This document shows positions 1-6,187 of a DNA stretch of 10,559 nt, one piece after another; the first letter of the stretch is position 1, and each line of letters starts with the position of its first letter. The stretch covers positions 1-10,559 of the forward strand of contig URJI01000090.1 of NCBI GenBank assembly GCA_900548215.1, read 5' to 3'. The notes under the pieces are model-generated. The model searched no databases and had not been told where the DNA came from. It saw only the letters and a list, made by a program, of their open reading frames with translations. Source of the DNA: an uncultured Coprococcus sp. GTDB lineage: Bacteria; Bacillota; Clostridia; Lachnospirales; Lachnospiraceae. The position numbers and the translations under genes are program-made.

Positions 1-1
1 C

Positions 2-274
2 TTCCCATTCACAGAGCCTTCAGCAGAGTGTGATATCACATGCTTCAAGTGCGGCGGTAAGGGTTGCCGTGTATGTAAGGGCAGCGGATGGATAGAGATC
101 CTTGGATGTGGTATGGTTCATCCAAAGGTTCTCCGCGACTGTGGAATAGACCCTGAGGTATATTCAGGATTTGCATTTGGAATCGGACTTGAGAGAGTAA
201 CACTTCTCAAGTATGAGATAGATGACATGAGACTTCTCTACGAGAACGACATGAGATTCTTAGACCAGTTTTAA
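2..274 (+). CDS. pheS: Phenylalanyl-tRNA synthetase alpha subunit, C-terminal end (partial)
   Basis: This is the last 90 codons of PheS, the catalytic subunit of cytoplasmic phenylalanyl-tRNA synthetase, which charges tRNA-Phe with phenylalanine using ATP. The 5' part lies outside the window. Visible class II synthetase core elements are FTEPSAE near the start of the fragment, the G-C-G-M-V-H-P-K-V-L segment, and the motif 3 region GFAFGIGLERVTLLKY, whose arginine contacts ATP in class II enzymes. Between them sits a cysteine-rich insert at fragment residues 14-25 (C-x2-C-x4-C-x2-C, with a further Cys at 10) that resembles a zinc knuckle. Similar inserts are familiar from Firmicutes PheS, whereas the E. 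coli protein lacks it. The gene ends with TAA at 272-274, and pheT follows after 104 bases in the standard pheST order. Confidence 0.96.
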   Translation, partial: FPFTEPSAECDITCFKCGGKGCRVCKGSGWIEILGCGMVHPKVLRDCGIDPEVYSGFAFGIGLERVTLLKYEIDDMRLLYENDMRFLDQF

Positions 275-279
275 GTATG

Positions 280-306
280 TGTCAAGTTTTCTGTGAAAAC
301 TTGACA
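280..306 (+). promoter_or_regulatory. Intercistronic hairpin 1 between pheS and pheT
   Basis: GTCAAGTTTTC at 281-291 is exactly complementary to GAAAACTTGAC at 295-305 around a 3-base loop (TGT), and T280 can pair with A306 to give a 12-bp stem. There is no T tract after it, so it is not a classical intrinsic terminator. Its placement right after the pheS stop suggests a 3'-end stabiliser or processing site that lets PheS and PheT be expressed at different levels. A copy of a dispersed palindromic repeat is the main alternative. The structure is seen directly; the role is inferred. Confidence 0.6.
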
Positions 307-309
307 TGC

Positions 310-353
310 AGCTCCAGCCATTTGCCGAAGGCAAATTTTGCATGGCTGGAGTT
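310..353 (+). promoter_or_regulatory. Intercistronic hairpin 2 (branched) before pheT
   Basis: CTCCAGCCAT at 312-321 pairs perfectly with ATGGCTGGAG at 342-351, extendable by two pairs (one G-U) to 310-353. Inside it a second stem forms from TTGCC (322-326) and GGCAA (330-334) around a GAA loop, leaving a single-stranded ATTTTGC bulge at 335-341. The structure ends 11 bases before the pheT ribosome binding site (AGGAGG, 365-370), so it does not cover that site. It could affect mRNA stability or translation of pheT. No T-run follows, so termination is unlikely. Confidence 0.5.
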
Positions 354-378
354 CAATGATAAATAGGAGGACAAATAG

Positions 379-2808
379 ATGAATACACCAATTTCATGGA
401 TAAAGGCATATGTTCCTGATCTGGACGTGACAGCTCAGGAGTTTGTAGATGCCATGACTCTCTCAGGATCACATGTAGAGGGTTACGAACAGAAGGACAA
501 GAATCTTGACAAGATCGTTGTCGGCAAGATTCTTACTATGGAGAAGCATCCGGATGCAGACAAGCTTGTAGTATGTAAGGTAGATGTGGGACAGGCGGAG
601 CCTCTTCAGATCGTGACCGGAGCAAAGAATGTAAAGGTCGATGATCTCATCCCACTTGTACTTGACGGTGGTAAGGTTGCGGCAGCACACGGTGACAACA
701 ATGAATACCCTGACGGAATCAAGATCAAGAAGGGCAAGCTTAGAGGCGTCTTGTCAAATGGTATGATGTGCGGTATAGAGGAACTTGGTTCATCAAGAGA
801 CTTTTATCCGGAAGCACCGGAGGATGGCGTGTATGTATTCCCAGTGGAGTCAGGTGTGAAGCCGGGAGATGACGCTGTGAAGGCACTTGGACTTGACGAT
901 GTTGTAGTTGAGTACGAGATCACATCCAACAGAGTAGACTGTTTCTCAATGATCGGTATGGCAAGAGAGGCAGCAGCTACATTTGACAAGCCATTTTACC
1001 CACCAGTGGTAACAAAGACAGGAAATGACGAGGACGTCAATGACTATATATCAGTAGAAGTAAAGGATCCTGACCTCTGCCCTAGATATACAGCAAGGGT
1101 TGTCAAGAACCTGAAGATCGGACCTTCACCAAAGTGGATGCAGCAGAGACTTGCTTCACAGGGAATCCGTTCGATCAACAACCTTGTCGATATAACAAAC
1201 TACGTTATGGAAGAGTACGGACAGCCAATGCACGCATATGATCTCAGCACTATAGCTGGCAATAAGATCGTAGTACGCCGTGCAAATGACGGAGATACAT
1301 TTGTCACGCTTGATGGACAGGAGAGAAAGCTTGACCATGACGTTCTGATGATCTGTGACGGCGAGAAGGAGATCGGTATCGCCGGAATCATGGGCGGCGA
1401 GAATTCCATGGTAACAGACAGCATCGAGACACTGCTCTTTGAGGCAGCATGCTTTGATGGAACAAATATCAGACTTTCATCGAGAAGAATCGGACTTGCA
1501 ACTGATGCGGCAGCCAAGTTCACAAAGGGTCTTGATCCAAATCTTGCTATGGAGGCAATAGACAGAGCGTGCCAGCTCATCGAGGAGATGGGCGCAGGTG
1601 AGGTAGTCGGCGGAGCTGTCGATGTATATCCAAATCCTGTACAGGACAAGAAGCTTCCATTTGAGCCTGACAAGATGAATGCGCTTCTCGGAACAGAGGT
1701 TGAGCCTGAGAAGATGCTGTACTACTTCGGCAGACTTGGTCTCACATACGATGCAGAGACAAACACACTGGATGTGCCAAGCTTCAGACAGGATCTGAAC
1801 TGCATGGCAGATCTGGCAGAGGAGGTTGCAAGATTCTACGGATATGACAACATCCCTGTATCACTTCCAAGAGGTGAGGCTACAGTTGGTAAGCTCCCAT
1901 ACGACCAGATGATCAATGCCATCGCAAGGGATGTCCTTGAGGCAAATGGTTTCTCTGGCGGTATGTGTTACTCATTCGAGAGCCCTAAGGTATTTGACAA
2001 GCTGCTTCTTCCTGCTGACAGCGAGTTCAGAAAGACAGTTACAATAGCAAATCCTCTTGGCGAGGACTTCAGTATCATGAGAACAGTATCACTGAACGGT
2101 GTTCTCACATCACTGGCAACCAACTATAATAGAAAGAACAAGGTTGCAAGACTTTATGAGTTCGGAAATGTATACCTTCCAAAGGCACTTCCACTCACAG
2201 AGCTTCCAGAGGAGAGAATGAAACTGACTATCGGTATGTATGGTCAGGGAGATTTCTTTGATCTCAAGGGAGTTCTCGAGGAGCTTACAGACAAGGTTGG
2301 ACTTAAGGGTCAGGTGACATACGAGCCGGAGTCAGAGTATACATTCCTTCATCCGGGTCGTCAGGCAAAGCTCAAGAAGGGTAACCTGACGATCGGATAT
2401 ATCGGACAGGTACATCCTGAGGTATGTGATAATTACAACCTTAAGGGGGAGGTATATGTTGCAGTTATAGATATGCCTACACTGGTTATGCTGTCAAGTT
2501 TCGACATCAAGTATGAAGGAATTGCAAAGTTCCCTGGAAGTACAAGAGATCTGAGTCTTGTTGTGGACAAGGAAATATTTGTCGGACAGATAGAGGAAGT
2601 CATAAAGAAATGTGGTGGCAAGCTGCTTGAGAGCTACAAACTTTTCGATGTATACGAGGGTGAGCAGATCGCAAATGGCAAGAAGTCAGTGGCTTACACA
2701 ATGACATTCCGTGCTAAGGATAGAACACTTGAGACGTCAGAGGTCGATGGAATCATTGCCAAGATCCTCAAGGAACTCGGCAAGCTCGGAATCGAGATCA
2801 GAGCGTAA
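379..2808 (+). CDS. pheT: Phenylalanyl-tRNA synthetase beta subunit
   Basis: Complete 809-residue PheT, the usual length for the bacterial long form. It forms the (alpha-beta)2 PheRS with PheS in the cytoplasm, binds tRNA-Phe and houses the editing site that hydrolyses Tyr-tRNA-Phe. Domains in order: a short N-terminal segment; an EMAP/OB-type tRNA-binding domain about residues 40-155 (HPDADKLVVCKVDVG at 57-71); the B3/B4 editing domain about 210-390 (GQPMHAYD at 281-288, IAGIMGGENS at 334-343); the B5 domain about 420-495 (VPSFRQDL, then AEEVARFYGYDNIP); a synthetase-like core about 500-700 (IANPLGEDFSIMRT at 556-569); and a C-terminal FDX-ACB anticodon-binding fold about 715-808 (FPGSTRDLSLVVD, KSVAYTMTFRAKDRTL). 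The ATG follows AGGAGG by 8 bases. The codon style matches pheS, so the pair looks native. A long-stem terminator follows at 2882. Confidence 0.98.
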   Translation: MNTPISWIKAYVPDLDVTAQEFVDAMTLSGSHVEGYEQKDKNLDKIVVGKILTMEKHPDADKLVVCKVDVGQAEPLQIVTGAKNVKVDDLIPLVLDGGKVAAAHGDNNEYPDGIKIKKGKLRGVLSNGMMCGIEELGSSRDFYPEAPEDGVYVFPVESGVKPGDDAVKALGLDDVVVEYEITSNRVDCFSMIGMAREAAATFDKPFYPPVVTKTGNDEDVNDYISVEVKDPDLCPRYTARVVKNLKIGPSPKWMQQRLASQGIRSINNLVDITNYVMEEYGQPMHAYDLSTIAGNKIVVRRANDGDTFVTLDGQERKLDHDVLMICDGEKEIGIAGIMGGENSMVTDSIETLLFEAACFDGTNIRLSSRRIGLATDAAAKFTKGLDPNLAMEAIDRACQLIEEMGAGEVVGGAVDVYPNPVQDKKLPFEPDKMNALLGTEVEPEKMLYYFGRLGLTYDAETNTLDVPSFRQDLNCMADLAEEVARFYGYDNIPVSLPRGEATVGKLPYDQMINAIARDVLEANGFSGGMCYSFESPKVFDKLLLPADSEFRKTVTIANPLGEDFSIMRTVSLNGVLTSLATNYNRKNKVARLYEFGNVYLPKALPLTELPEERMKLTIGMYGQGDFFDLKGVLEELTDKVGLKGQVTYEPESEYTFLHPGRQAKLKKGNLTIGYIGQVHPEVCDNYNLKGEVYVAVIDMPTLVMLSSFDIKYEGIAKFPGSTRDLSLVVDKEIFVGQIEEVIKKCGGKLLESYKLFDVYEGEQIANGKKSVAYTMTFRAKDRTLETSEVDGIIAKILKELGKLGIEIRA

Positions 2809-2817
2809 TAGTTGATA

Positions 2818-2844
2818 ACCACTGCCGGGAAAACGGCAAGTGGT
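2818..2844 (+). other. Short hairpin just after pheT
   Basis: ACCACTGCCG at 2818-2827 pairs with CGGC (2834-2837) and AGTGGT (2839-2844) around a GGAAAA loop, with A2838 bulged. It begins 9 bases after the pheT stop and has no T tract. It may protect the pheST 3' end; the actual terminator is 38 bases further on. Only the pairing is directly visible. Confidence 0.4.
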
Positions 2845-2881
2845 GCAGATCTGGTTTAGCGTGATCGATATTATATATTTT

Positions 2882-2954
2882 AAATACCACCTGGTAACAG
2901 ACCGTAAATGAGGTGTACCCCAGAAGGTCTGTTGCCGGGTGGTATTTCTTTTTT
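2882..2954 (+). terminator. Rho-independent terminator of pheST
   Basis: The left arm at 2882-2903 and right arm at 2926-2947 form a 22-bp stem with no mismatch other than two G-U pairs. The arms begin AAATACCACC and end GGTGGTATTT. The loop is long (22 bases, 2904-2925), and the stem is followed by a C and then six Ts (2949-2954). The polarity of the T tract means it ends + strand transcripts, so it separates pheST from the ATPase gene. Confidence 0.85.
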
Positions 2955-3068
2955 GGATATTTCATTACATAAAAATGTGCACATACACAAAAAATAGTAA
3001 TGGCTATTGAATTCAAGAAGGTCGAGTAGTAAAATTATATTACTAAAATTCGTGCAATTCACAAAAAT

Positions 3069-3074
3069 AAGGAG
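3069..3074 (+). promoter_or_regulatory. Ribosome binding site that fixes the ATPase start
   Basis: AAGGAG lies 7 bases before a GTG at 3082 that opens the sequence E-I-K-R-D-x-Y-L, the usual beginning of DUF4143-type ATPases. The in-frame TTG further upstream at 3007 has no comparable site. This decides in favour of the GTG start. Confidence 0.75.
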
Positions 3075-3081
3075 CGGTACT

Positions 3082-4335
3082 GTGGAGATTAAGAGAGATT
3101 CCTACCTTGAACAGTTAAAGATAAGAAAAGATAATGGCATGATAAAGATCATCACAGGAATTAGAAGATGTGGAAAATCATTCCTGTTATTTGTGTTGTT
3201 TAAAAAATATCTATTGGAGAGTGGTGTAGATAATGACCATATTATTGAGATTGCCTTAGATGGTATTGAAAACGAAGAACTGAGAGATCCCCAAAAGTGT
3301 TATCAGTATATCAAAGATACAATGCAAGACGATCAGAAATATTATTTGATTTTGGACGAAGTACAGTTTATGCCCCGATTTGAGGAAGTGCTGAATAGTT
3401 TGCTTCGCATTAGAAATATTGATGTATATGTGACTGGAAGCAATTCTAGATTTTTATCAAGTGATATAGTAACAGAATTTAGAGGCAGGGGAGATGAGAT
3501 AAGAATTTATCCCTTATCATTTGCAGAATTCTATGCTGCTTTCGATGGGGATTATGATGATGCTTGGGAAGAGTATATGACATATGGTGGACTGCCACAG
3601 GTGGCACAGTTTTCTGTAGAGCGCCAAAAATCTGAGTATCTGAAAAATATTTTCACTAATGTTTACATCAAAGATGTGATAGAGCGAAACAGAATTCAAA
3701 ATGTTGATGAAATAGGTACATTGGTAGATGTTCTTGCTTCTGCAATAGGTTCCCCAACCAATCCAACTAAAATATCAAATACATTTAAGAGTGAACGAGG
3801 AAGCAATTACAGCAACAAGACCATATCCAACCATATAGATTATCTTGAAGAAGCATTTTTGATTTCTAAAGCGGACCGATATGATATTAAAGGCAGGAAA
3901 TATGTGGGGGCAAATCTGAAATATTATTTTACGGATATAGGACTTAGAAATGCCAGACTGAATTTCAGACAGCAGGAGCCTACTCATATTATGGAGAATA
4001 TCGTGTATAACGAGTTGCTTATCCGAGGATATAATGTGGATGTTGGTATAGTTGATGTATTTGCAAAGAATGGTGAAGGAAAGAGAATTCATAAGCAGTT
4101 GGAGGTCGATTTCGTAGTAAACCAGGGCAGTCAGAGGTACTATATTCAGGTAGCATACGATATGACCTCCGAGGAAAAGCAGACACAGGAACTTAATTCA
4201 TTTAGGAACATACCGGATTCATTTAAGAAGATAGTGATAGTAAATGGAACTAAAAAGCCGTGGAGAAATGATGAAGGATTTGTAATTATGGGCATGAAGT
4301 ATTTTCTACTCAATGCGGATAGCCTGGAGTTTTGA
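3082..4335 (+). CDS. DUF4143-type AAA family ATPase
   Basis: A 417-residue P-loop ATPase of the AAA_14/DUF4143 type, a family abundant in gut Clostridia and Bacteroidetes whose cellular role is not established. Seen in the protein: Walker A GIRRCGKS at residues 26-33, Walker B LILDEVQ at 89-95, a sensor-1-like VTGSNSRFL at 117-125, the Arg-rich RGRGDEIRIYPLSFAEF at 134-150, a probable winged-helix segment about 225-285, and a C-terminal DUF4143 region with QLEVDFVV (Glu341, Asp343) and YIQVAY (354-359), a layout like a PD-(D/E)xK nuclease fold in which the final catalytic lysine is not obvious. The GTG start is chosen from the AAGGAG at 3069 and the family N-terminus. Codon use is richer in A/T (AAT, ATA, AGT, TTG) than pheT and queA, and the gene stands alone between hairpins, which suggests lateral acquisition. 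The family call is firm; a biological role cannot be given. Confidence 0.9.
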   Translation: MEIKRDSYLEQLKIRKDNGMIKIITGIRRCGKSFLLFVLFKKYLLESGVDNDHIIEIALDGIENEELRDPQKCYQYIKDTMQDDQKYYLILDEVQFMPRFEEVLNSLLRIRNIDVYVTGSNSRFLSSDIVTEFRGRGDEIRIYPLSFAEFYAAFDGDYDDAWEEYMTYGGLPQVAQFSVERQKSEYLKNIFTNVYIKDVIERNRIQNVDEIGTLVDVLASAIGSPTNPTKISNTFKSERGSNYSNKTISNHIDYLEEAFLISKADRYDIKGRKYVGANLKYYFTDIGLRNARLNFRQQEPTHIMENIVYNELLIRGYNVDVGIVDVFAKNGEGKRIHKQLEVDFVVNQGSQRYYIQVAYDMTSEEKQTQELNSFRNIPDSFKKIVIVNGTKKPWRNDEGFVIMGMKYFLLNADSLEF

Positions 4336-4359
4336 CATGGAAAGCGTTACCTGCTATCC

Positions 4360-4386
4360 TTGAAATATTTGCGATAGTAGTATAAT
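4360..4386 (+). promoter_or_regulatory. Probable sigma-A promoter for queA
   Basis: A perfect -10 TATAAT lies at 4381-4386. The best -35 is TTGAAA at 4360-4365, but that leaves only 15 bases between them; CCTTGA at 4358 would give 17 with a poorer match. Transcription would begin near 4392-4394, at the base of the hairpin at 4391-4436. The -10 is convincing; the -35 is tentative. Confidence 0.6.
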
Positions 4387-4390
4387 ATGT

Positions 4391-4442
4391 AACTGTTTGG
4401 CGCGGAGATATTGTATATATCCAGCGCCGGACAGTTATTTTT
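4391..4442 (+). terminator. Terminator-like hairpin in the queA leader
   Basis: AACTGTTTGGCGC at 4391-4403 pairs with GCGCCGGACAGTT at 4424-4436 (13 bp including two G-U pairs). The interior can continue imperfectly (GGA-ATAT against ATAT-TCC), and TTTTT follows at 4438-4442. By shape it is an intrinsic terminator for the upstream ATPase gene, whose stop is 55 bases before it. However, it starts about where a transcript from the 4381 TATAAT would begin, so it may instead be a 5' stem on queA mRNA or yield a short transcript of about 50 bases. Confidence 0.7.
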
Positions 4443-4456
4443 GTGTGAATAAATAT

Positions 4457-4463
4457 GTGAGGA
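4457..4463 (+). promoter_or_regulatory. Ribosome binding site that fixes the queA start
   Basis: GTGAGGA ends 8 bases before the ATG at 4472 (11 before the adjacent ATG at 4475). An upstream in-frame TTG at 4397 would put the start inside the hairpin and add 25 residues foreign to QueA, so 4472 or 4475 is the start. Confidence 0.7.
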
Positions 4464-4471
4464 ATTACGTT

Positions 4472-5539
4472 ATGATGAAATTAACAGACTTTTACTATGA
4501 TCTGCCACAGGAGCTTATAGCACAGGACCCACTCCTCAAGAGAAGTGAGTCACGTCTCATGGTCCTGGACAGGAAGGACAATACGATAGAGCACAAGCAC
4601 TTTTATGATGTGATAGACTACCTGAATCCGGGAGACTGTCTGGTCATCAACGATACAAGGGTTCTTCCGGCGAGACTTATGGGCGTCAAGGAGGATACGG
4701 GAGCATCTATAGAGGTTCTTCTTCTGAAGAGAAAGGACGACTGTACATGGGAGACTCTGGTAAAACCGGGTAAAAAGTGTAAGGTGGGTGCTCGTATAGT
4801 ATTTGGTTCAGAGTCAAATGAACCTGATCCTGAGACCGGTCTTATAAAGGGCAAACTTGTGGGTGAGGTTGTCGATATCGTTGAGGAGGGCAACAGACTC
4901 ATCAGATTTGAGTTCGATGGAATATTCGAGGAGATTCTTGACGAGCTGGGACAGATGCCGCTCCCTCCATATATCACACATAAGCTTGAGGACAAGAACA
5001 GATATCAGACAGTTTATGCAGAGCATGACGGTTCTGCGGCAGCACCTACCGCCGGACTGCATTTTACAACAGAGCTGCTTGAGCAGATCAAGGAAAAGGG
5101 AATAAAGATCGCGCATGTAACACTTCACGTCGGACTTGGAACGTTCAGACCAGTGAAGGAAGAGAACATACTGGATCACCACATGCACTCAGAGTTCTGT
5201 ATCATAGAGCAGGATGCGGCGGATATGATAAATGAGACAAAGGCAGCAGGCGGAAGAGTTGTGTCCGTAGGAACGACGAGTACAAGAACACTTGAGTCCA
5301 TGTCGGACGATGACGGAACAGTTCATGCAGGAAGCAAATGGACGGATATTTTCATTTATCCGGGATACAAGTTCAAGGTTATTGACGCGCTCATCACAAA
5401 TTTCCATCTGCCTGAGTCAACGCTTCTTATGCTTGTTTCTGCGCTCTACGACAGAGAGCATATACTTGAGGCGTACAAGGTGGCGGTTGAGGAGAAGTAC
5501 AGATTCTTCTCATTTGGCGATGCTATGCTGATAAAATAG
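4472..5539 (+). CDS. queA: S-adenosylmethionine:tRNA ribosyltransferase-isomerase
   Basis: QueA transfers and isomerises the ribosyl moiety of S-adenosylmethionine onto 7-aminomethyl-7-deazaguanine at the wobble position of tRNAs with GUN anticodons, giving epoxyqueuosine. It is a soluble enzyme. At 355 residues it is near the usual length of about 340-350. Hallmarks in order: DLPQELIAQDPL near the N-terminus, NDTRVLPARL at 60-69, MPLPPYI at 162-168, RYQTVYA at 177-183, SAAAPTAGLHFT at 188-199, HVGLGTFRPV at 219-228, VGTTSTRTLES at 266-276, and the C-terminal block YPGYKFKVIDALITNFHLPE ending in STLLMLVSAL (to about 325). Codon use matches pheT, so the gene looks native. No preQ1 aptamer is visible upstream, and tgt or other queuosine genes are not in this window. 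No terminator is visible after the stop. Confidence 0.97.
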   Translation: MMKLTDFYYDLPQELIAQDPLLKRSESRLMVLDRKDNTIEHKHFYDVIDYLNPGDCLVINDTRVLPARLMGVKEDTGASIEVLLLKRKDDCTWETLVKPGKKCKVGARIVFGSESNEPDPETGLIKGKLVGEVVDIVEEGNRLIRFEFDGIFEEILDELGQMPLPPYITHKLEDKNRYQTVYAEHDGSAAAPTAGLHFTTELLEQIKEKGIKIAHVTLHVGLGTFRPVKEENILDHHMHSEFCIIEQDAADMINETKAAGGRVVSVGTTSTRTLESMSDDDGTVHAGSKWTDIFIYPGYKFKVIDALITNFHLPESTLLMLVSALYDREHILEAYKVAVEEKYRFFSFGDAMLIK

Positions 5540-5603
5540 CAGAAGAATCAGGACGATTAGAATAAAGGCATGATGTAATAGGGGTGCTGATAATTTTTAT
5601 ATA

Positions 5604-5628
5604 CTCTGGATGGGACTTATATCCGGAG
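5604..5628 (+). promoter_or_regulatory. Hairpin touching the hydrolase ribosome binding site
   Basis: CTCTGGAT at 5604-5611 pairs with ATCCGGAG at 5621-5628 (8 bp, one G-U) around a 9-base loop. The right arm runs into the purine-rich GGAGAGGAG (5625-5633) that serves as ribosome binding site for the ATG at 5642, so folding would hide part of that site. Whether this is regulatory is unknown. Confidence 0.35.
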
Positions 5629-5641
5629 AGGAGACAGATAT

Positions 5642-6187
5642 ATGGGAAAGAAGATATGCGTGGTATTCCCGGGAATCGGGTATCACACTGATAAACCATT
5701 ACTTTACTACAGTAAAAAATATATGATGGCACATGGATATGATATTGTTGATGTGACATACGGCAAGCTTTCGGGACATCTCCCGGAGGAGATACAAAAG
5801 GTATTTGATGATGGCTGGAATAAAGCGGTAGATTGTCTGAAGGATGTGGATTTCTCTGAGGCTGAGGATATAGTCTTCCTGTCTAAGAGTATAGGCACGG
5901 CTATATCTGCAAAATATGCGGTGGAGAAAGGACTTAAAGTAAGAAATATATATTTCACACCACTTGAGATTACCATGCAATATGCCAATTCAAATGGCAT
6001 AGCTTTTCACGGAACGGCGGATCCGCTAGTGAACACGGGTGAGATAACCAAACTTTGCGAGGAAAGACATATACCACTCTACAGATATGAGGGTGGCAAT
6101 CACTCAATAGAGACAAAGGATATTCTATGGAACATAAAAACGCAGAAAGATATAGCGGAAAAGTATATAGATTATTTGAACTTCTAG
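5642..6187 (+). CDS. Small alpha/beta hydrolase fold protein
   Basis: A 181-residue soluble protein with the layout of a compact single-domain alpha/beta hydrolase. Visible elements: a first strand with an oxyanion-type turn, VVFPGIGYHTDKP at 7-19; a nucleophile elbow LSKSIGTAIS at 80-89 with Ser83 as likely nucleophile; HGTADPLV at 123-130 supplying the probable acid Asp127; and GGNHSIE at 151-157 with probable catalytic His154. The elbow reads S-K-S-I-G rather than the common G-x-S-x-G, so its first glycine is a serine. There is no signal peptide or lid insertion. GAGGAG (5628-5633) is 8 bases before the ATG. It follows queA by about 100 bases with no clear terminator, and overlaps the next gene by 61 bases, implying co-transcription. 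The substrate cannot be told from sequence; esterase or acyl hydrolase activity is an inference from the fold. Confidence 0.8.
   Translation: MGKKICVVFPGIGYHTDKPLLYYSKKYMMAHGYDIVDVTYGKLSGHLPEEIQKVFDDGWNKAVDCLKDVDFSEAEDIVFLSKSIGTAISAKYAVEKGLKVRNIYFTPLEITMQYANSNGIAFHGTADPLVNTGEITKLCEERHIPLYRYEGGNHSIETKDILWNIKTQKDIAEKYIDYLNF

Noticed and set aside
281..353. Intrinsic terminator between pheS and pheT
   Set aside because: Neither stem is followed by a T tract, and termination there would separate two subunits of one enzyme.
1200..1673. 157-codon open frame on the minus strand inside pheT
   Set aside because: It is a serine/proline-rich shadow of pheT's strongly conserved coding frame, with no recognisable domain.
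2955..3068. Promoter for the ATPase gene
   Set aside because: TTGAAT (3007) and TATATT (3036) are present but separated by 23 bases, and other pairings match poorly; no promoter could be supported.
3007..3081. Extended N-terminus of the ATPase starting at TTG 3007
   Set aside because: No ribosome binding site fits it, the added 25 residues are foreign to the family, and AAGGAG precedes the GTG at 3082 at the right distance.
4397..4471. Extended QueA starting at TTG 4397
   Set aside because: That start lies inside the hairpin at 4391-4436 and adds 25 residues not found in QueA; ATG 4472 or 4475 has a proper ribosome binding site.
4387..4471. preQ1 riboswitch before queA
   Set aside because: Nothing in the leader resembles the preQ1 aptamer (short GC hairpin plus A-rich pseudoknot tail); the only structure is a plain long hairpin with a T tract.
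5581..5605. Promoter for the hydrolase gene (GATAAT 5589 or TATACT 5600)
   Set aside because: Neither -10-like hexamer has an acceptable -35 at 16-18 bases upstream.
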